DNA of 64,000 nucleotides, taken from assembly GCF_010093625.1 (NCBI RefSeq), contig NW_022985370.1:209232-273231 (forward strand), written 5' to 3'. Below, one piece after another: positions 44,322 through 56,893 of the stretch (the first letter of the stretch is position 1; every line of letters begins with the position of its first letter). The translations under genes were made by a program, and so were the position numbers. The notes under the pieces were generated by a model. The model did no database searches. It saw nothing but the letters and a program-made list of their open reading frames with translations, and was not told where the DNA came from. The stretch comes from Macroventuria anomochaeta (Eukaryota > Ascomycota > Dothideomycetes > Pleosporales > Didymellaceae).

Positions 44322-45691
44322 TCATCTGCTGAAGTACTCGTCCTGCTCGAAGTAGTCCTGGCGCTCCTTGTGACCATTTGACTTGGCCTTGGGGCCTTGC
44401 CTGCCCCTCGGTCGCTCGTCTGTGCCATCCACCGACGTCTCAAACTCATCCGGTTCGTAGTCTTGCATGCCAGTCTTGACACGCTCAAGCTGGCCGCTGA
44501 CGTAGTGGTTGAACCTGTCCTGGATCTCCTGCTTGGCCTTGATAGCGTCTTCGTCAAGGTAGCCGACCGAGTTGTTCCGCCTGACTGGGCTGATCGGGTC
44601 CTCATCGTCGCCGTTGATGCTAGTCTCGTAGTCGCTACGGAACCCAATACTACGAGTTGTCGAGGATCGGCGGAGGTTGGAGGGCTTCTTCGGTCGAGGT
44701 CCAGTGCTAAGAACATCGTCGAAGTAGTGCGCGGCGGCAGCAGTTGGTGTACGTGGTGTTTGTGGCAGTCGGCATGTCATACTGTACAATGTTAGTCCTG
44801 CTCTGATCGTCAAAAAAGGAACAAACTTACCCGGTGTCGTGGATCATCTTCGCGATCAAGCCGGTCCAGCCGCACTGATGAGTCGCTCCCAAACCACGTC
44901 CAGTGTCACCATCGAAGAACTCATGGAACCACATGTAGTCTTTCCAGTTCGGGTCGTAGTCCAGCATTTGGTTGCCGTCGTTGATGGCTCTTCTACCGTC
45001 ATCGCCACGGGCGAACAGATGCTGGAGACGATGCTGAATCTCTTCGGCAACGTGGCCCAGATGCATATACTCACCAGAGCCCACGGGACACTCGACCGTC
45101 AAGTTGTTGCCGTAGTACAAGTGGAATCGCTGGCAAGACTCGATAAGCAGGAAGTTGACTGCCAGCCAGATTGGTCCACGCCAGTTACTGTTGCCACCGA
45201 AAAGGCCGCTGTCTGAGTCACCAGGGAGGTAGCTAACTTGGTAACGTTGGCCGTTGACATCCATTGAGTACGGGTGATTCTTGTGGTATTTCGACAGTGA
45301 TCGGATACCGTGGTCGGCAAAGAACTCATCCTCGTCAAGCATGCGCTGCATGATGCGCTTGAGACGGTCCTCGCTGACAAGAGACAACAGCATGCGGTCT
45401 CCTTGCCCACGCTTCTTCATCGATGCAATGTTGCGCTGAGCGGTCTCCGGGCGGTTGTGAATGAACCATTCAACCCGCTTCTTGAAGTTGGGCAGTCTGT
45501 TGATGACTTCCGGTTCCAGAGTCAATGTGGCGTAAAGAGGGATGAGACCGACCAGAGAGCGGACAGGCATCTGGTGGCTCCAAGGACCACCCCAGGAGAT
45601 AGCGTCGTAGTAAAATCCGTCCTCCTCGTTCCAAAGCGGTTTCGACTCGCCGCCGGTGCGGTACTGCATAGCATCACTGATCATGATGAAG

Positions 45692-45723
<32 letters not shown>

Positions 45724-47785
45724 GATACGACGACGCTTGGCAAGTTCCAAACAGATGTTCAGCATGTTCAAACAATAGAAGCCCATCCAGCCTGTGCTGT
45801 CGGCTTGCTCCAAGACACCACCGGTGGGCAGAGGATCGGATCGGTTGAAGATGCCAATGTTGTCGAGTCCCAGGAAACCACCCTCGAAGATATTCTTGCC
45901 GTCAGCGTCTTTGCGGTTGACCCACCAAGTGAAGTTTAATAACAACTTCTGGAACACACGCTCGAGGCAGTCGAAGTCCTCACGTCCGTACATCTTGCGC
46001 TCAATTTTGAAGACTCGGAAGAGCGACCAGGCGTGAACTGGAGGATTGACGTCGCCGAAGTTCCATTCGTAAGCTGGCAGCTGACCATTGGGATGCATGG
46101 ACCATTCGCGAGTAAACAGATCTAACTGCTTCTTCGCAAAGTCGGGATCGATCATTGCAAGCGGAATGCAGTGGAAGGCACTGTCCCAAGCAGCAAAGAA
46201 AGGATACTCCCACGAGTCCGGCATAGACAGAATATCGTCCAGGTACATGTGCTTCCATTCCTTGTTTCGGATCGCTTTTCGGTCCGGAGGTGGAGGAGGC
46301 ATGTTCGGGTCGCCGTTCGCCCACTGGTCCCAGACAAAGTGGTAGTACTGCTTGCACCACAGCATACCTGAGAACGCCTGGCGCTGGATGTTGCGCAGAT
46401 CATCGGCCATAGGCAGAGGGCTGATGCGGTAGTAGAATTCGTCTGCCTCGGCGCGTCGCTGCTCCATGATGTCGTCGAAGAGCTCCTCATCGAGGAAGCC
46501 TTCATTCCTCAACGACAGTCTGAAACGCACAACGGCGCACTCGCCAGGAGGAACGCCCTCATCCTCATCGAAAGCATACCAGGCTGCACACTTGGTACCA
46601 ACGTTATCAGGGTTGACAGCTTCGGTCTTCTCGTTCACAATACGCTCGTGGATGCCGTCCTTCACGAATCTAGTCTTGTTCTCGACCTTCCACAGCTTGT
46701 TGTAGTTGGTGTCGTTTTCGGTAAAGAGCAGTTCGGGTTGTACGTCGTCACCGCTTGATCCCACACCGGGGGAGGGCGATAGCTGGAAGAAACGGTCTCC
46801 AAGCTTGTAATGTTTCGTTTGTGCGGTGGTTGGGCTGACCTTCTGGATCGAAGGCTTCTTCTTGATATCCTCGTGCCCCCAAGCCCATGTATTCCTGAAG
46901 AAGACGTGGGGTACAATGTGAAGTGGTGCGGCGTCTGGACCGCGGTTGTATGCGGTGACTCGGAAAAGGAGCTCATCCGGATTGTCTGCCTCCTTTGCGG
47001 TCTCGATGAAGATGTCGAAGTAGCGGTCATCATCGAAGATGCCAGTGTCGGTAATGTTGTACTCCTTCTCAAGTCTGTTGCGCTTTGCGTTCTCTTTAAT
47101 GAGGTCTTCATATGGAAATTTGCGCTGGGGCAGCTTGTAGAGGAGCTTCATGTACGAGTGCTGTGACCTTGTTAGCGGTGCAACGTAGTGCAGAGGAGTG
47201 ACGTACAGTTGGTGTGTTGTCCAAATGGAAGTGAGCCTCCTTGAGCGACTCGCCGTGGTTACCTTGAGGGTTCGAAAGACCGAACAGACGCTCCTTCAGG
47301 AAGTCACTGTCGAAGTCAGTCAAGTCAATAGTAGTAACTATTGGTATCGACATACTCCTCTCCATTCCAGAAAGCAAAGGTAACGTTCTGGAAGCCGTGC
47401 GTATCGGAGACACCGGCGATACCGTCCTCACCCCAGCGGAAGGCGCGCGATCGTGCCATATCGTGCGTGAAGTCTGAGAACAGTCAGTGATAGTCATTGA
47501 TGTCGAAGTCGAGGGTACATACGGCTCCACGCATCTCCGTCATGGCTTTTGTGATTTGTTAGTATGTCAAGGCATCAGCAGCATTCGGGGTTCTCACGAG
47601 TAATCTTCGCGGACTGTCACAAGTTAGCAGACGTTAAAGAGAGCATCGTAATGAGACTGACCAGTAGCCCACTGCCTTTCGGCAACATAGGGCCCCCATC
47701 GCTTCCAGTAAGCAGTGCGCTCGCGGTCCTCCTTGAGACGCTTCTCCTCCTCGCAGAGGTATTCCTGATTCTCGATGAGAACCAT
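44322..47785 (-). CDS. GH63-like glycoside hydrolase family protein, seven exons
   Basis: complement(join(44322..44781,44831..47160,47207..47306,47356..47473,47523..47545,47598..47613,47662..47785)), 1056 aa. All joins keep frame; exons 2 and 3 are only 16 and 23 nt. N-terminus MVLIENQEYLCEEEKRLKED. Then FAFWNGED, the acidic/aromatic region LFRVTAYNRGPDAAPLHIVP, and the catalytic-type (alpha/alpha)6 barrel motifs QYYHFVWDQWANGD, WDSAFHCIPLAMIDPDFA, PAYEWNFGDVNPPVHAW, NRKDADGKNIFEGGFLGLDN and LFGGNSNWRGPIWLAVNFLL. This matches large fungal GH63-type proteins related to mannosyl-oligosaccharide glucosidase and glycerate-glycoside hydrolases. No signal peptide, so probably cytosolic. The substrate is not readable. 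The last exon is a disordered tail. Confidence 0.9.
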
Positions 47786-49017
47786 AGTGAATGTGTACCT
47801 GGGTGAGTGTAAAGGCTATCGAGTCAACTGGCAATGAATGAAGGGTGCGGCTCGGCGCGATTGGCGGTGTCGATGTGGATATGCAGGCAATTGGACAAGC
47901 AATTATGCAACCAAACTGTGCAAGGAAAATAATAGGAACACGAATAATAGGGCGGTCTAAGCCGAATGCTGTAAGGCTGGCGGAGAGAGCGTTCTCGGTG
48001 CTCGAGACTGAGTTTGGAGGAAGAGACAAGTCAAAACACGATGCAAGAGATTTTGGAGACGGCGTCGACATTTGCTTCCTGCCGCAGAGCGAACGCATGC
48101 AGGAACTCAACGAACGGAGTTTCCACTATCGTCATTGGCCCGTGCTACGCGGGTCGCCCTTATCGACCATGCTGCAGCAGGCAAGCGCTCTCTGCCGCTG
48201 CAGAGCCCAGACCTGGAGAAGAGCCTCAATCACGGCTTCACGACTCGCAATGGCTTCTGTCGCAGACCTCTTGCGCCTCTCCACAAATCTCTGCGCTGCT
48301 ATCAGTCGCCAGAACGTTTTGCTGAACTGTTGAGCGCGCTTGTCGCAAAAATAACCATGACGTTCTGGCCGAACGCAGTAGCGGTTCCGAAGGTCCACAC
48401 GCGGCAAGCTTTGACGGCGGAGGGCAAGTTTGCCTGGGGTGTGGAGATTGATGGAGTTGAGACAGCACATCCATGCACAAAGGATCACGGAGGTGGGGTT
48501 CAAGATTTCAAGATTGCGATAGATATTTGGACTTTGCCGTTATCTGCACGACTGTTCGACGGTGCCACGTGTGAGCTACTGCGTTGAAGACTCGGGTGGT
48601 TGCAGCTGGAGACGTGCTGCGAGACTACTCGGCCAACACTTTTGTGCTCCATTACTCGCGTCAATTTATCACATGTGAACGACTGCAAAGCGATTGGACA
48701 GGAATTGAGACTGTGTAATGTGCAGGCGTTCAGCTGTCCTGATAGTAGGGCTTTCTTCGACTTTCTGAGGATTTTGAAGCTTTCAACGAAACTCGATGGT
48801 ATCCGTGCCGAGCTCGAAAGATCTCAGACATAACAAATGCATGTTCACGTGACTGCGCGTTTGAACGATTGAAGAGTGAATGGAGCACCGTGTTGTTGTT
48901 AATTCAAGTTCATATCATAATGTACTGACGATACTGTGCAGCTATACCAGCTTACAACTTCGAATCCGCACCCCTGAAAGCGTCTCAGTAGGTGCATATC
49001 ATGCGTGTTCCATCCAC
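47786..49017. other. Intergenic region
   Basis: Promoter of the GH63-like gene and 3' side of the next minus gene. Overlapping ORFs up to 171 codons at 48014-48587 have no recognisable content. Confidence 0.45.
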
Positions 49018-50036
49018 TTACAAGTGCTTGTGGAAGAAGTCCAAGACCAGCTTGTATCCACGCTCATACTCCTTCTTGACCTTGTCCTGCGACAGATCTC
49101 CACGCGCAGCCATCCATCCGTGTACCTGATCTGGGAACCACTCGACAACGTTGGGAACCTTGACGCCCTTCTGCCACGCCTCGACATCGTCCTTGGACTC
49201 CTTCAGACATGGTCAGTAGAGTTCTTCATCTAAGAATGTAGAGAGCTTACATCGCCAGACGGCAGCATGATGTACGGAATGGTGATACCGAGCGCATCAT
49301 CCTTAGCAATCATAGCCGGGTGGCAGGCAGCAGCAGCCTTGAACTTGGTGTTCTCCTGCGAGGAAAGATTGACAATCTTTCCGCCCCAGCAGAAGCCAAT
49401 GATAGCCCACTTCTCAATACCCTTGCTCTTGCTCAGCTCATCGACAATCTTGGGGATGCGCGGCAGTGTCTTTGGCGGCGCAGCCTTTGCCTGGAAGAAC
49501 TCGCCGAGTTTCTTCTCCTTTTCCTTATTGTCCGGAGGGTACCATGAGATGTCGGCCGGCTTGCCCTCGAAGAAGTCGGGCATGAAGACCTGGTACTGCT
49601 GCTCCTTGTCTGTGTAGGCGAGGATGTCGGCACCTTGAAGTGTCTGTGGGAAGAAACCGAAGATGTCATAGACGATCAGGATTCCGGTCTTTGCGTCTTT
49701 GGACCCAGTGGCATCTATCTAAGAGGTTTAGTATGCGGTTCACGAGTAATTTCAGTAGTTTAACGCACACGTCTTCAGTCCATCAGCCTGAATCCATTCG
49801 CCCTTCTCCTTGTAGTCGCCGCCGGTAACAGCGGGTGTGTTGCAGCATGCATGCGACTGTGTTCCTTCCGTCGACATCTTTACTGTTCGTATGGATATGT
49901 GTGGGGCAGTAGGTGCAGCTACTGGTGAGCTTGTGTGTGTGATTGAGGTACGTGTAAGCTGAGAAACTGCTGTTCGAGAAACTGTCTTGCAAAGTGAAGA
50001 ACGAGAAGCTGACGTAGTACGAGCAATTGCGCGCAT
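49018..50036 (-). CDS. Dienelactone hydrolase family protein
   Basis: complement(join(49018..49200,49251..49714,49769..50036)), 304 aa from ATG 50036, or 251 aa from ATG 49877 (MSTEGTQSHACCNTPAVTGG). The alpha/beta-hydrolase core shows ILIVYDIFGFFPQTLQGADI, MPDFFEGKPADISWYPP, the nucleophile elbow GFCWGG (Cys nucleophile), a catalytic Asp region, and QVHGWMAARGDLS with the His. The longer form adds MRAIARTTSASRSSLCKTVS, Arg/Ser-rich and acid-free, as in a mitochondrial presequence. Alternative starts could target one gene to two compartments. Substrate unknown. Confidence 0.9.
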
Positions 50037-50338
50037 TATATTGTGGAGAGGTATTTGTAAAGGTACTATGATGTAGATCTGGTGGAGCTCGGCCATCCGG
50101 AGCTACCCCGCTGATGATGTCATGGCGTGCAATCGACGAACGGGAGTTGTAGCATTCCTGAACACCGAAAGCAGATGTGCAGGCAAATGCAAGTCTAGAC
50201 CAGCAACAACCCTTCCCGTACCACTTCGACACTGCAACAGCTCCCTTGGAGACCACAGAGGCTGACGTGGAATGCAACAGTGTGCATCTCAAGACTTGCG
50301 AGTGCTTGCAGATTTCAGCAGTCGGCTAACAACGTTCA

Positions 50339-50415
50339 ATATGCCTCTTGAAAACCAACAGCGATACTCTATATGCCTCTTGAAAATCAACAGCGATGCT
50401 CTATATGCCACTCTA
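50339..50415. repeat. 32-bp tandem repeat
   Basis: About 2.3 copies of ATATGCCTCTTGAAAACCAA plus 12 more bases, with single-base differences, just 3' of the BTB gene stop. Confidence 0.85.
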
Positions 50416-50418
50416 CGT

Positions 50419-52492
50419 CTAAGCGTCTAGGTTGAGCCTCTCCAGCAGACTATCAATCTTACCCAGCAAGATCTGATAGTTCTGAGCGTCCTGCAAGAAC
50501 TCGTCGCCGATGATCTCACCATCGAGAGTCCGTATAGCACCAGCAGCAATTTGCTGCTCGACGGGAGGAGCCTGCTCGTCTTTCTTCTTGTCCTCCAAAG
50601 ACAAGTCATCCACAGCAAGGCCGAGGTCTTTCTCAGCAGCCTTGACCGCGGCATCTTCATCCATCATTTCGTCAAGCCCACTGTCTTCGAATCGAAGCCT
50701 GAAGCGCTCCGACAGGTAGTACCGAATATCGTCGACCAGTTCGACCGTATCTGTCTCTTGACGCGCCTTGACCCTGTTGGCTGACTCTTGAACAATCTGC
50801 GCGAACTCAGGCTCGTCGATGTAGAACTCGAGTCGGTAGGCGATGTACCGTGCTGCAAACTCTTCCAAACGCTGTACTTTCGTTTCCCAACCAGCCTGGA
50901 GAACCTCGTAGATGTCAACCGTCTCGTCTGCATCAGTCGCACCACGAGGGTTGTCAGATTCCACGGCTGATGTAGAGCCATTACCCAACGCAGAGATGAT
51001 AATGGCAGCGCGTTGCTTCAACTTTTCGATGAACAGCATGTCTGCTGCGAAGAGTACGTCGATAGCAATATCGAGGCCGAAATCTGCACGTTCAGTGTAC
51101 ATGAAGGTCAGGATCGTCTCAAGGACAGCAGGCGAGCAGTCTACAGTGATGACTTGTAGGTGTGGTGTCTCTTGCGCCTCCTTGAACTCTGAGCTGAACA
51201 TTGTCAAGAAGTATTCTGATCGCAACAGCATCGCGCGGTGCGCAGGGTATACGGTCGATTTGCGAGGCTTGCGCTGCCGTGACGGAGATCTCGACTGTCT
51301 GGGGCCAACGGGGAGGCCGTTGAGCGGTCCATTTATGGTCCTTGTAGTAGGGGTCGAAGTGCCAGATTGCTCAGGCTCGAGTTCTTCATCGTCGTCTGCG
51401 CGCAGTAGAATATCGGCAAAGATGGAATTTTCGCGGTCCCACTTGATGTTGTCGACCTTGTCTGTGTCGACGACCCTCTTGTGCTTCACAATGTTGTTCT
51501 GGAACCAATCATCCAGCTGATCTCGGCCTCTTGACAGTTCATCTGCTCTGCGCTGCCGTAATCGTCTACGATCGTCGATCTCTGTGATGTCTTCGAACAA
51601 CCGCTCGGTTTCCAGTTGCTTGCCAACCTTATCGATGCCGTTGAGGACTACAAGCTCTTGTTCATCACTCAGGCCTAACAACGCCCGCCGTATGGACACC
51701 TCCTGGAAGTACAGATACTGCAATGCCATTCCCAGCGACTCTGCAGGTATTTTGTCCGGCAGCTTCCATGATGTTGTAGACGGTGCTGCTGCCAACTTTT
51801 TCGCGAAGTACGGCGACCGAGCTGCCAGCAAGAACTTGTGCAAATAGAAGGTCTGGTCGAACGCAGTGATCGCAATGTCGGCAGTCTTCGGTGATGGTCG
51901 TGTGAGGAGCGAGGTGATGTGCGCCGCAAGCGGTTGCAGAGGGTTCGTTGACTTCGCGTAGTCATAAGAAAGCAGCAGGTTTCGTATGCGGTCGTTGAGT
52001 GCGTTGTATAAGCATCGTTCGCCCTGGAAGGTATCGCGCTCACAGAGCGCACCATTCTCAAGAAGCAGTCGAATAACCTCGTAGTGACCGCACAGACTGG
52101 CCTTTACCGGTCAGCACAGCATGAAGAACACAAATTACTATCGAACCTACAAGAATCAAAGGTGTGTAATCGTATTTGTCTCGCGCGTTGAGGTTTACAC
52201 CCTGCGAAATCATCTCCTGGCAGACCTTCAAGTCACCCCGCCGACACGCCTCGCAGAACAACCTAAAGTCATCGCTCAGGTCCAGCGGGTTCTCCTCCTT
52301 CAGCTGCCCAGACGAAATCGCCTGCGCTTCTGTCGCGAGGGCGGCCTCGAGCTCGTACTTCTTCTTGACGTCCATAGTGGCGAATGCGAGTGATTCCTCA
52401 CCATGCACCAAATGTTCGTCCCATCTTTTGAGCGGTGGCGTCAGAGCCTCGGTGATAAGGCGGCGAAGTGGACCCCTAATACTCTCGTGCAT
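50419..52492 (-). CDS. Ankyrin-repeat and double-BTB protein (ABTB1/YIL001W-like)
   Basis: complement(join(50419..52101,52151..52492)), 674 aa. The 49-nt intron (GTAGGT...TAAAG) falls inside an ankyrin repeat and is phase 0. Ankyrin blocks: FRLFCEACRRGDLKVCQEMI, LNARDKYDYTPLILAS, GHYEVIRLLLENGA. The first BTB region follows at about 175-270 (DQTFYLHKFLLAARSPYFAK), and the second at about 330-460 (YPAHRAMLLRSEYFLTMFSS, CSPAVLETILTFMYTERADF). The C-terminus is acidic. Related proteins act as substrate adaptors of CUL3-type ubiquitin ligases. It shares a 171-bp promoter with the divergent NIMA kinase gene. Confidence 0.9.
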
Positions 52493-52663
52493 GGTTGCTT
52501 AGTCGACGGGCTACTACCCAAACACGGCTAAACAATCAAAGGGCATGTCTGCACGTCTGCCCGCAACATCGCATACCTCGAAGCACTACTAACGCCGCAG
52601 CATCCCACACCCCGATATAACTTTCGTTGCATGTATTCAGCGCAATAGTGATACACCGCCAAT

Positions 52664-55022
52664 ATGCCAGAGGACGACAAGTACGACGTCCTGGAGAAGA
52701 TTGGTGCGTGCATCGCCTCGTGGATGGGATCATGTCCCAAAATTGGATTGGTATACTGATGGCCACCGTAGGACATGGCTCCTTTGGAATCATCAGAAAA
52801 GTCAAGCGCAAGTCCGATGGCTATATCCTCTGTCGCAAGGAGATCAGCTACTGCAAGATGTCGCAGAAGGAGCGCGAGCAGCTGCAGGCCGAGCTGTCCA
52901 TCCTCAAAGAACTCCGACACCCCAACATCGTCGCCTACTTTGAGCGCGACCACATCAAGGCGAGCCAGGACCTGCATCTGTACATGGAATACTGCGGCAA
53001 TGGCGATCTGGGGCGCGTCATCCGCGACCTGAAGAACAAGAACCAGGTGTGCGAGGAGGAGTTTGTCTGGAGTATCTTCAGCCAGATCATCAGCGCATTG
53101 TACCGCTGCCACTACGGCGAGGATCCGCCAGCTGCTGGCCGCAATGTTATGGGACTCGCTGCGAACGCGAAGCCCTCTCGAGACGCGCGCTCGAGGCCCA
53201 TGATTCTTCATCGCGACCTGAAACCTGAGAACAGTGAGTGGACCCTGATGACGTACCAAAAACGATCGATCGATAGAGCATACTAACAACAATAACAACA
53301 ACAGTCTTCCTCGGCGACGACAACTCGGTCAAGCTCGGTGACTTTGGTCTCTCCAAGATCCTCCAATCGCACGACTTCGCATCCACCTATGTCGGCACCC
53401 CCTTCTATATGTCGCCGGAGATCTGCAAGGCGGAGCAGTACGGCCCTCACTCTGATATCTGGGCGTTGGGCTGCATAATATACGAAATGTGCGCGAAGAC
53501 ACCGCCGTTCAATGCGAAGACACATTTCGACCTCATCCAGAAGATCAAAACGGGTCGCTACCCAGACATACCAGCATGCTACTCCGCTGAGCTGCGTAAA
53601 GTCATTGCCAGCTGTTTGCAGGTCACGCCAGACCATCGACCAGATACCGCCGCACTGCTGAACCTGCCGATTGTCAAGCTGATGCGCAAAGAGCAGGAAG
53701 TTGTCAAGCTGGGCCAGGACTTGAAGGAGCAGAGGATGTTGGCAGCACGAAGAGAACAGGAAGCAAACAACACCATCGAGCGCATGCGCAAGGAGATCGA
53801 CGACCAGCTGCGACGAGAGTGGGAAGTCAAGGCCCGCCTGGAGATCGAGCGCCAGGTCAAGTTTCAGACCGAGGAGCGCGTCCAGAAGGAGCTGGCTCAC
53901 TTGCAAGCGGAGTTCGAAAAAGAGGTCCAGAAGCGCGTCAAGGAGGCCCTGAAGAAGCACCCGAAGCGTCCCAGCACATCACCGAAGCTCGCCCCTCGAT
54001 CGAATACTCCGGTTATGCAGCCAGCAGAACAGGAGCTGCTTTTCCCTGCCGACACCGACGCAACCGTCGTGAGTGGCTCGACAAGTACGCTCGGCACCAA
54101 CTCTGGATTTGGCAGCGGGACAGATATCTCCGCCCTGTCGCTCGAGGATTCCCCAGAACACCCAGAGCATGTCACGATCACAGCCAAACTCAAGCGACCC
54201 AACCGTGCTCCCCTCTCGCGTGCGCGCACTATGTTTGCACCCAACGCTCCTGCATCGCCTGTAGATGTCCAGATGGGTGAACCCTCCCCAGCACCAGCTT
54301 CGCTCGCTGGATTGTCGCTCTCGCCGCGTAAGATGGTCTCTCGCCAGAACATTTTCGCTGCTGCTAAGGATGGAGCCAAGAGGTGGGAGGCAGAGGTTCC
54401 TCCTTCGCCCACAGCAGAGGAGTGGAACGGCGACTTTGATGACGATGACGACCTCCCCGTTCTCCCATCTCCAACACGCGCTCGCAGTGCTAACAGCAAC
54501 CGCTCCGCAAACGAAGATCCCTTCAAAGTCCTCGCCAACGCCGCGCGTCCCCTCGTCAAACCTCACCACCGCCTCGGCAGCACACCAAACCTCGCACCTA
54601 CGAACAAGCCTCGGCCAGTCTCCGCGGTTCCCATCATCGCCACATCACCAAGCAGACCAAAATCGAAGTCCACCGAGGCGCTCTCTCCATCGCCACGAAA
54701 GACGCACCTCCAACCCACCGCCGCATCTGCAGCACGCTCTGAGCCTGCTGTGGGTCTCAAGTCGAAGAAGGGCAACGAAGCGATCCGTATCCAGGCCATG
54801 CGCAATAACGGTGGCGTGCAAGGCCGCACGTTGGTGGAGCTTCAGCAAGCCAGAGGCATCCCCGTTCAGACTATGAGTGATGACGAGGGTATCAAGAAGC
54901 GCGCGTTTGGGTACAGGAGTCCAATGAAGCTGAGGAGTAAGGAGCCCGCTGTTTGGGATCCCGAGACGGAGCCTGAGATGCCCAGTCCATTTATCGTGAG
55001 GAGCAAGAGGATAGTGAGATGA
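52664..55022 (+). CDS. nimA: NIMA-type (NEK) cell-cycle protein kinase
   Basis: join(52664..52703,52772..53233,53305..55022), 739 aa. The first intron splits the Gly loop (VLEKIG|HGSFGIIRKV). Kinase motifs: ILCRKEISYCKMSQKERE with the ATP Lys, LHLYMEYCGNGDLG, ILHRDLKPEN (catalytic loop), LGDFGLSK, STYVGTPFYMSPE, DIWALGCIIYEM. The region CHYGEDPPAAGRNVMGLAAN before HRD is an insert typical of fungal NIMA. After the kinase domain comes a long coiled coil (about 330-410, REQEANNTIERMRKEIDDQL) and a disordered C-terminus with PEST-like stretches, as in NIMA, which is needed for mitotic entry. The second intron carries a perfect TACTAAC branch point. Confidence 0.95.
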
Positions 55023-55563
55023 AGCGGCCGCCAAGTAATGACGATTGACGAAGGGTAATTCTTGGGTGTTTGGATACCATGGGTAGAGGAGACTGGTGGC
55101 TTTCTGGATACAATGGCTGGCCAGGGGATGGAGCGAAAAAGCGCAGCTGGATCGACCTCGGTCCTTCCGTCCTATCCTTCCGTCTCTTCCGTTTGTTCTT
55201 CATGTTCGAGGGCGTTCTTGACAGCATTTTTGAAACTTCATTTCAGCCAGCATATTAGCATCTTTCGGCGACATTTACGATGGGCAGGCGTTCAGTTTGG
55301 CATTCGGTTGGGCGGATTTGCTTCGTTGGAGAGGCGTGTTATTGCAGGCTATCTCTTGTTCGAAATGTTACCACGACTTATACTCTATATGAACCTTCCG
55401 AACTGTCGCCTGGATAAGTGTGGTGGTGATGGGATGATCCCCACGCCCCATCGACCTTAAGCTCAACTCTAGCGCCATGCGGAAGCTGAAGCTTCAAAAT
55501 TTCCAACACAACGTCACCAACCTCCAACTCGTGACCTCAACCACCAACACAACTCTACACACA
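55023..55563. other. Intergenic region
   Basis: 3' region of nimA and promoter of RRP43. An upstream in-frame ATG at 55477 would extend RRP43 by 29 codons without conserved content. Confidence 0.5.
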
Positions 55564-56589
55564 ATGGCTACCGCTGCCTCCGCACCCCCACCCGCCCTCA
55601 CATTCCCGCGCCCCATCTTCGCCGCCGTCTCGCCCCACCCATTCCTACAAGCGCACCTCTCCGCCAGCAAGACTGCTGTCCGCGCCAACGGTCGCGCTGC
55701 ACACGAGTTCCGCGCTCCAGGCGTGAACACAGGGAGTCTGACACACTGCAATGGCTCAGCCGTAGTCCGACTAGGCAACACCAGCGTGGTCTGTGGCGTG
55801 CGCGCAGAAATCCTGAAAGAGGAAGACACACCCGGTACATCGTCGCCCGCCGCCGTGAACGCCAACGGCGACGTGGAAGGAGATGAAGACGCAGGCGCAG
55901 AAGACGAAGTCGAAACTCTGCGCTTACTCGTACCGAATGTTGAGTTGAGCACCGGCTCAACACCCGCCCACATCCCCGGCAACGCACCATCCACATTCGC
56001 ACAGAGCCTCATCACTCGGATACGCAGCCTGCTCCACAGCACGCGCCTCCTGCGCGCCCGCGATCTGAGGATAACGTACACGCCGACTACGAATCCCGAG
56101 GACCCCGAGGCCGCGCCCGAGACGGAATCGAAAGGGTACTGGGTACTGTACCTGGACGTATTCTTCATAAGCATAGACGGCAACGCGTTTGATGCCACAT
56201 GGCTATCCATCCTCGCTGCGCTGAAAAACACACGGCTGCCGCACGCGTATTTCGACGAGGAGTGTGAGGGGATATTGTGCTCGGATGACCCGAGTGAGGC
56301 AAGGACATTGCAGTTGAGGGGCCTGCCGGTGTCGAGCTCGTTTGCAGTGTTTGAGGGCAGGGGCGAGGGCGATGGGGAGACAGGCGGCGAGTGGGTGCTG
56401 AGTGATCCTGATGCGTTTGAGGAGGGGGTTTGTCGGGAGACGGTTACGGTTACTGTTGATCGGGGGGTGATTCGGAGGGTGGAGAAGAGTGGCGGGGGTG
56501 TTGTTGGGAGGGAGACGATGAAGGCACTTGTTAAGAGAGCGACAGAGAGGTGGGCGGTTGTTGAGGGAGCAGTCAGCGGGAGACCGTGA
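55564..56589 (+). CDS. RRP43: Exosome complex subunit Rrp43 (RNase PH fold)
   Basis: Single exon, 341 aa from ATG 55564 (MATAASAPPPALTFPRPIFA). RNase-PH-like motifs: NTGSLTHCNGSAVVRLGNTS (strands around the former active site), LVPNVELSTGSTPAHIPGN, LYLDVFFISIDGNAFDATWL, and a C-terminal part VLSDPDAFEEGVCRETVTVT. The acidic loop (NANGDVEGDEDAGAEDEVET) is fungal-specific. Rrp43 is a non-catalytic ring subunit of the RNA exosome, acting in the nucleus and cytosol. A long antisense ORF (55494-56603) is its shadow. Confidence 0.9.
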   Translation: MATAASAPPPALTFPRPIFAAVSPHPFLQAHLSASKTAVRANGRAAHEFRAPGVNTGSLTHCNGSAVVRLGNTSVVCGVRAEILKEEDTPGTSSPAAVNANGDVEGDEDAGAEDEVETLRLLVPNVELSTGSTPAHIPGNAPSTFAQSLITRIRSLLHSTRLLRARDLRITYTPTTNPEDPEAAPETESKGYWVLYLDVFFISIDGNAFDATWLSILAALKNTRLPHAYFDEECEGILCSDDPSEARTLQLRGLPVSSSFAVFEGRGEGDGETGGEWVLSDPDAFEEGVCRETVTVTVDRGVIRRVEKSGGGVVGRETMKALVKRATERWAVVEGAVSGRP

Positions 56590-56893
56590 GCGTTGATGAA
56601 CATATAGAATTTTCGTCATAGACGGGAGAAGTACAACATCGAAGAAGCGCAATCGAAGAAGCGCAATCTGGCCGGTACGAATGGTCACAAAGATGCTTTC
56701 GATCACGAAGCAAACGAGTGTATCGAGGGAATAATCGGGTACACCACAAGAGCGCTGCCAGAAGGCATGCAAGCATGAACAAGATCAAAATATTACTACA
56801 TATTATATCTCCAGGGTATCCGGACGCTCAGCTACTAAGTTAGGAAAAAAACCCACAACTTCACCACGACACTCCGTCGTGCCCTCCACCACC
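56590..56893. other. Convergent 3' region
   Basis: Between the convergent ends of RRP43 and the AIF-like gene; nothing seen. Confidence 0.5.

Noticed and set aside
53897..54569. Minus ORFs of about 200 codons over the nimA C-terminus
   Set aside because: Antisense shadows of the disordered, codon-biased C-terminal region of the kinase.
55494..56603. 369-codon antisense ORF over RRP43
   Set aside because: Exact shadow of the GC-rich RRP43 frame; the sense strand carries RNase PH motifs.
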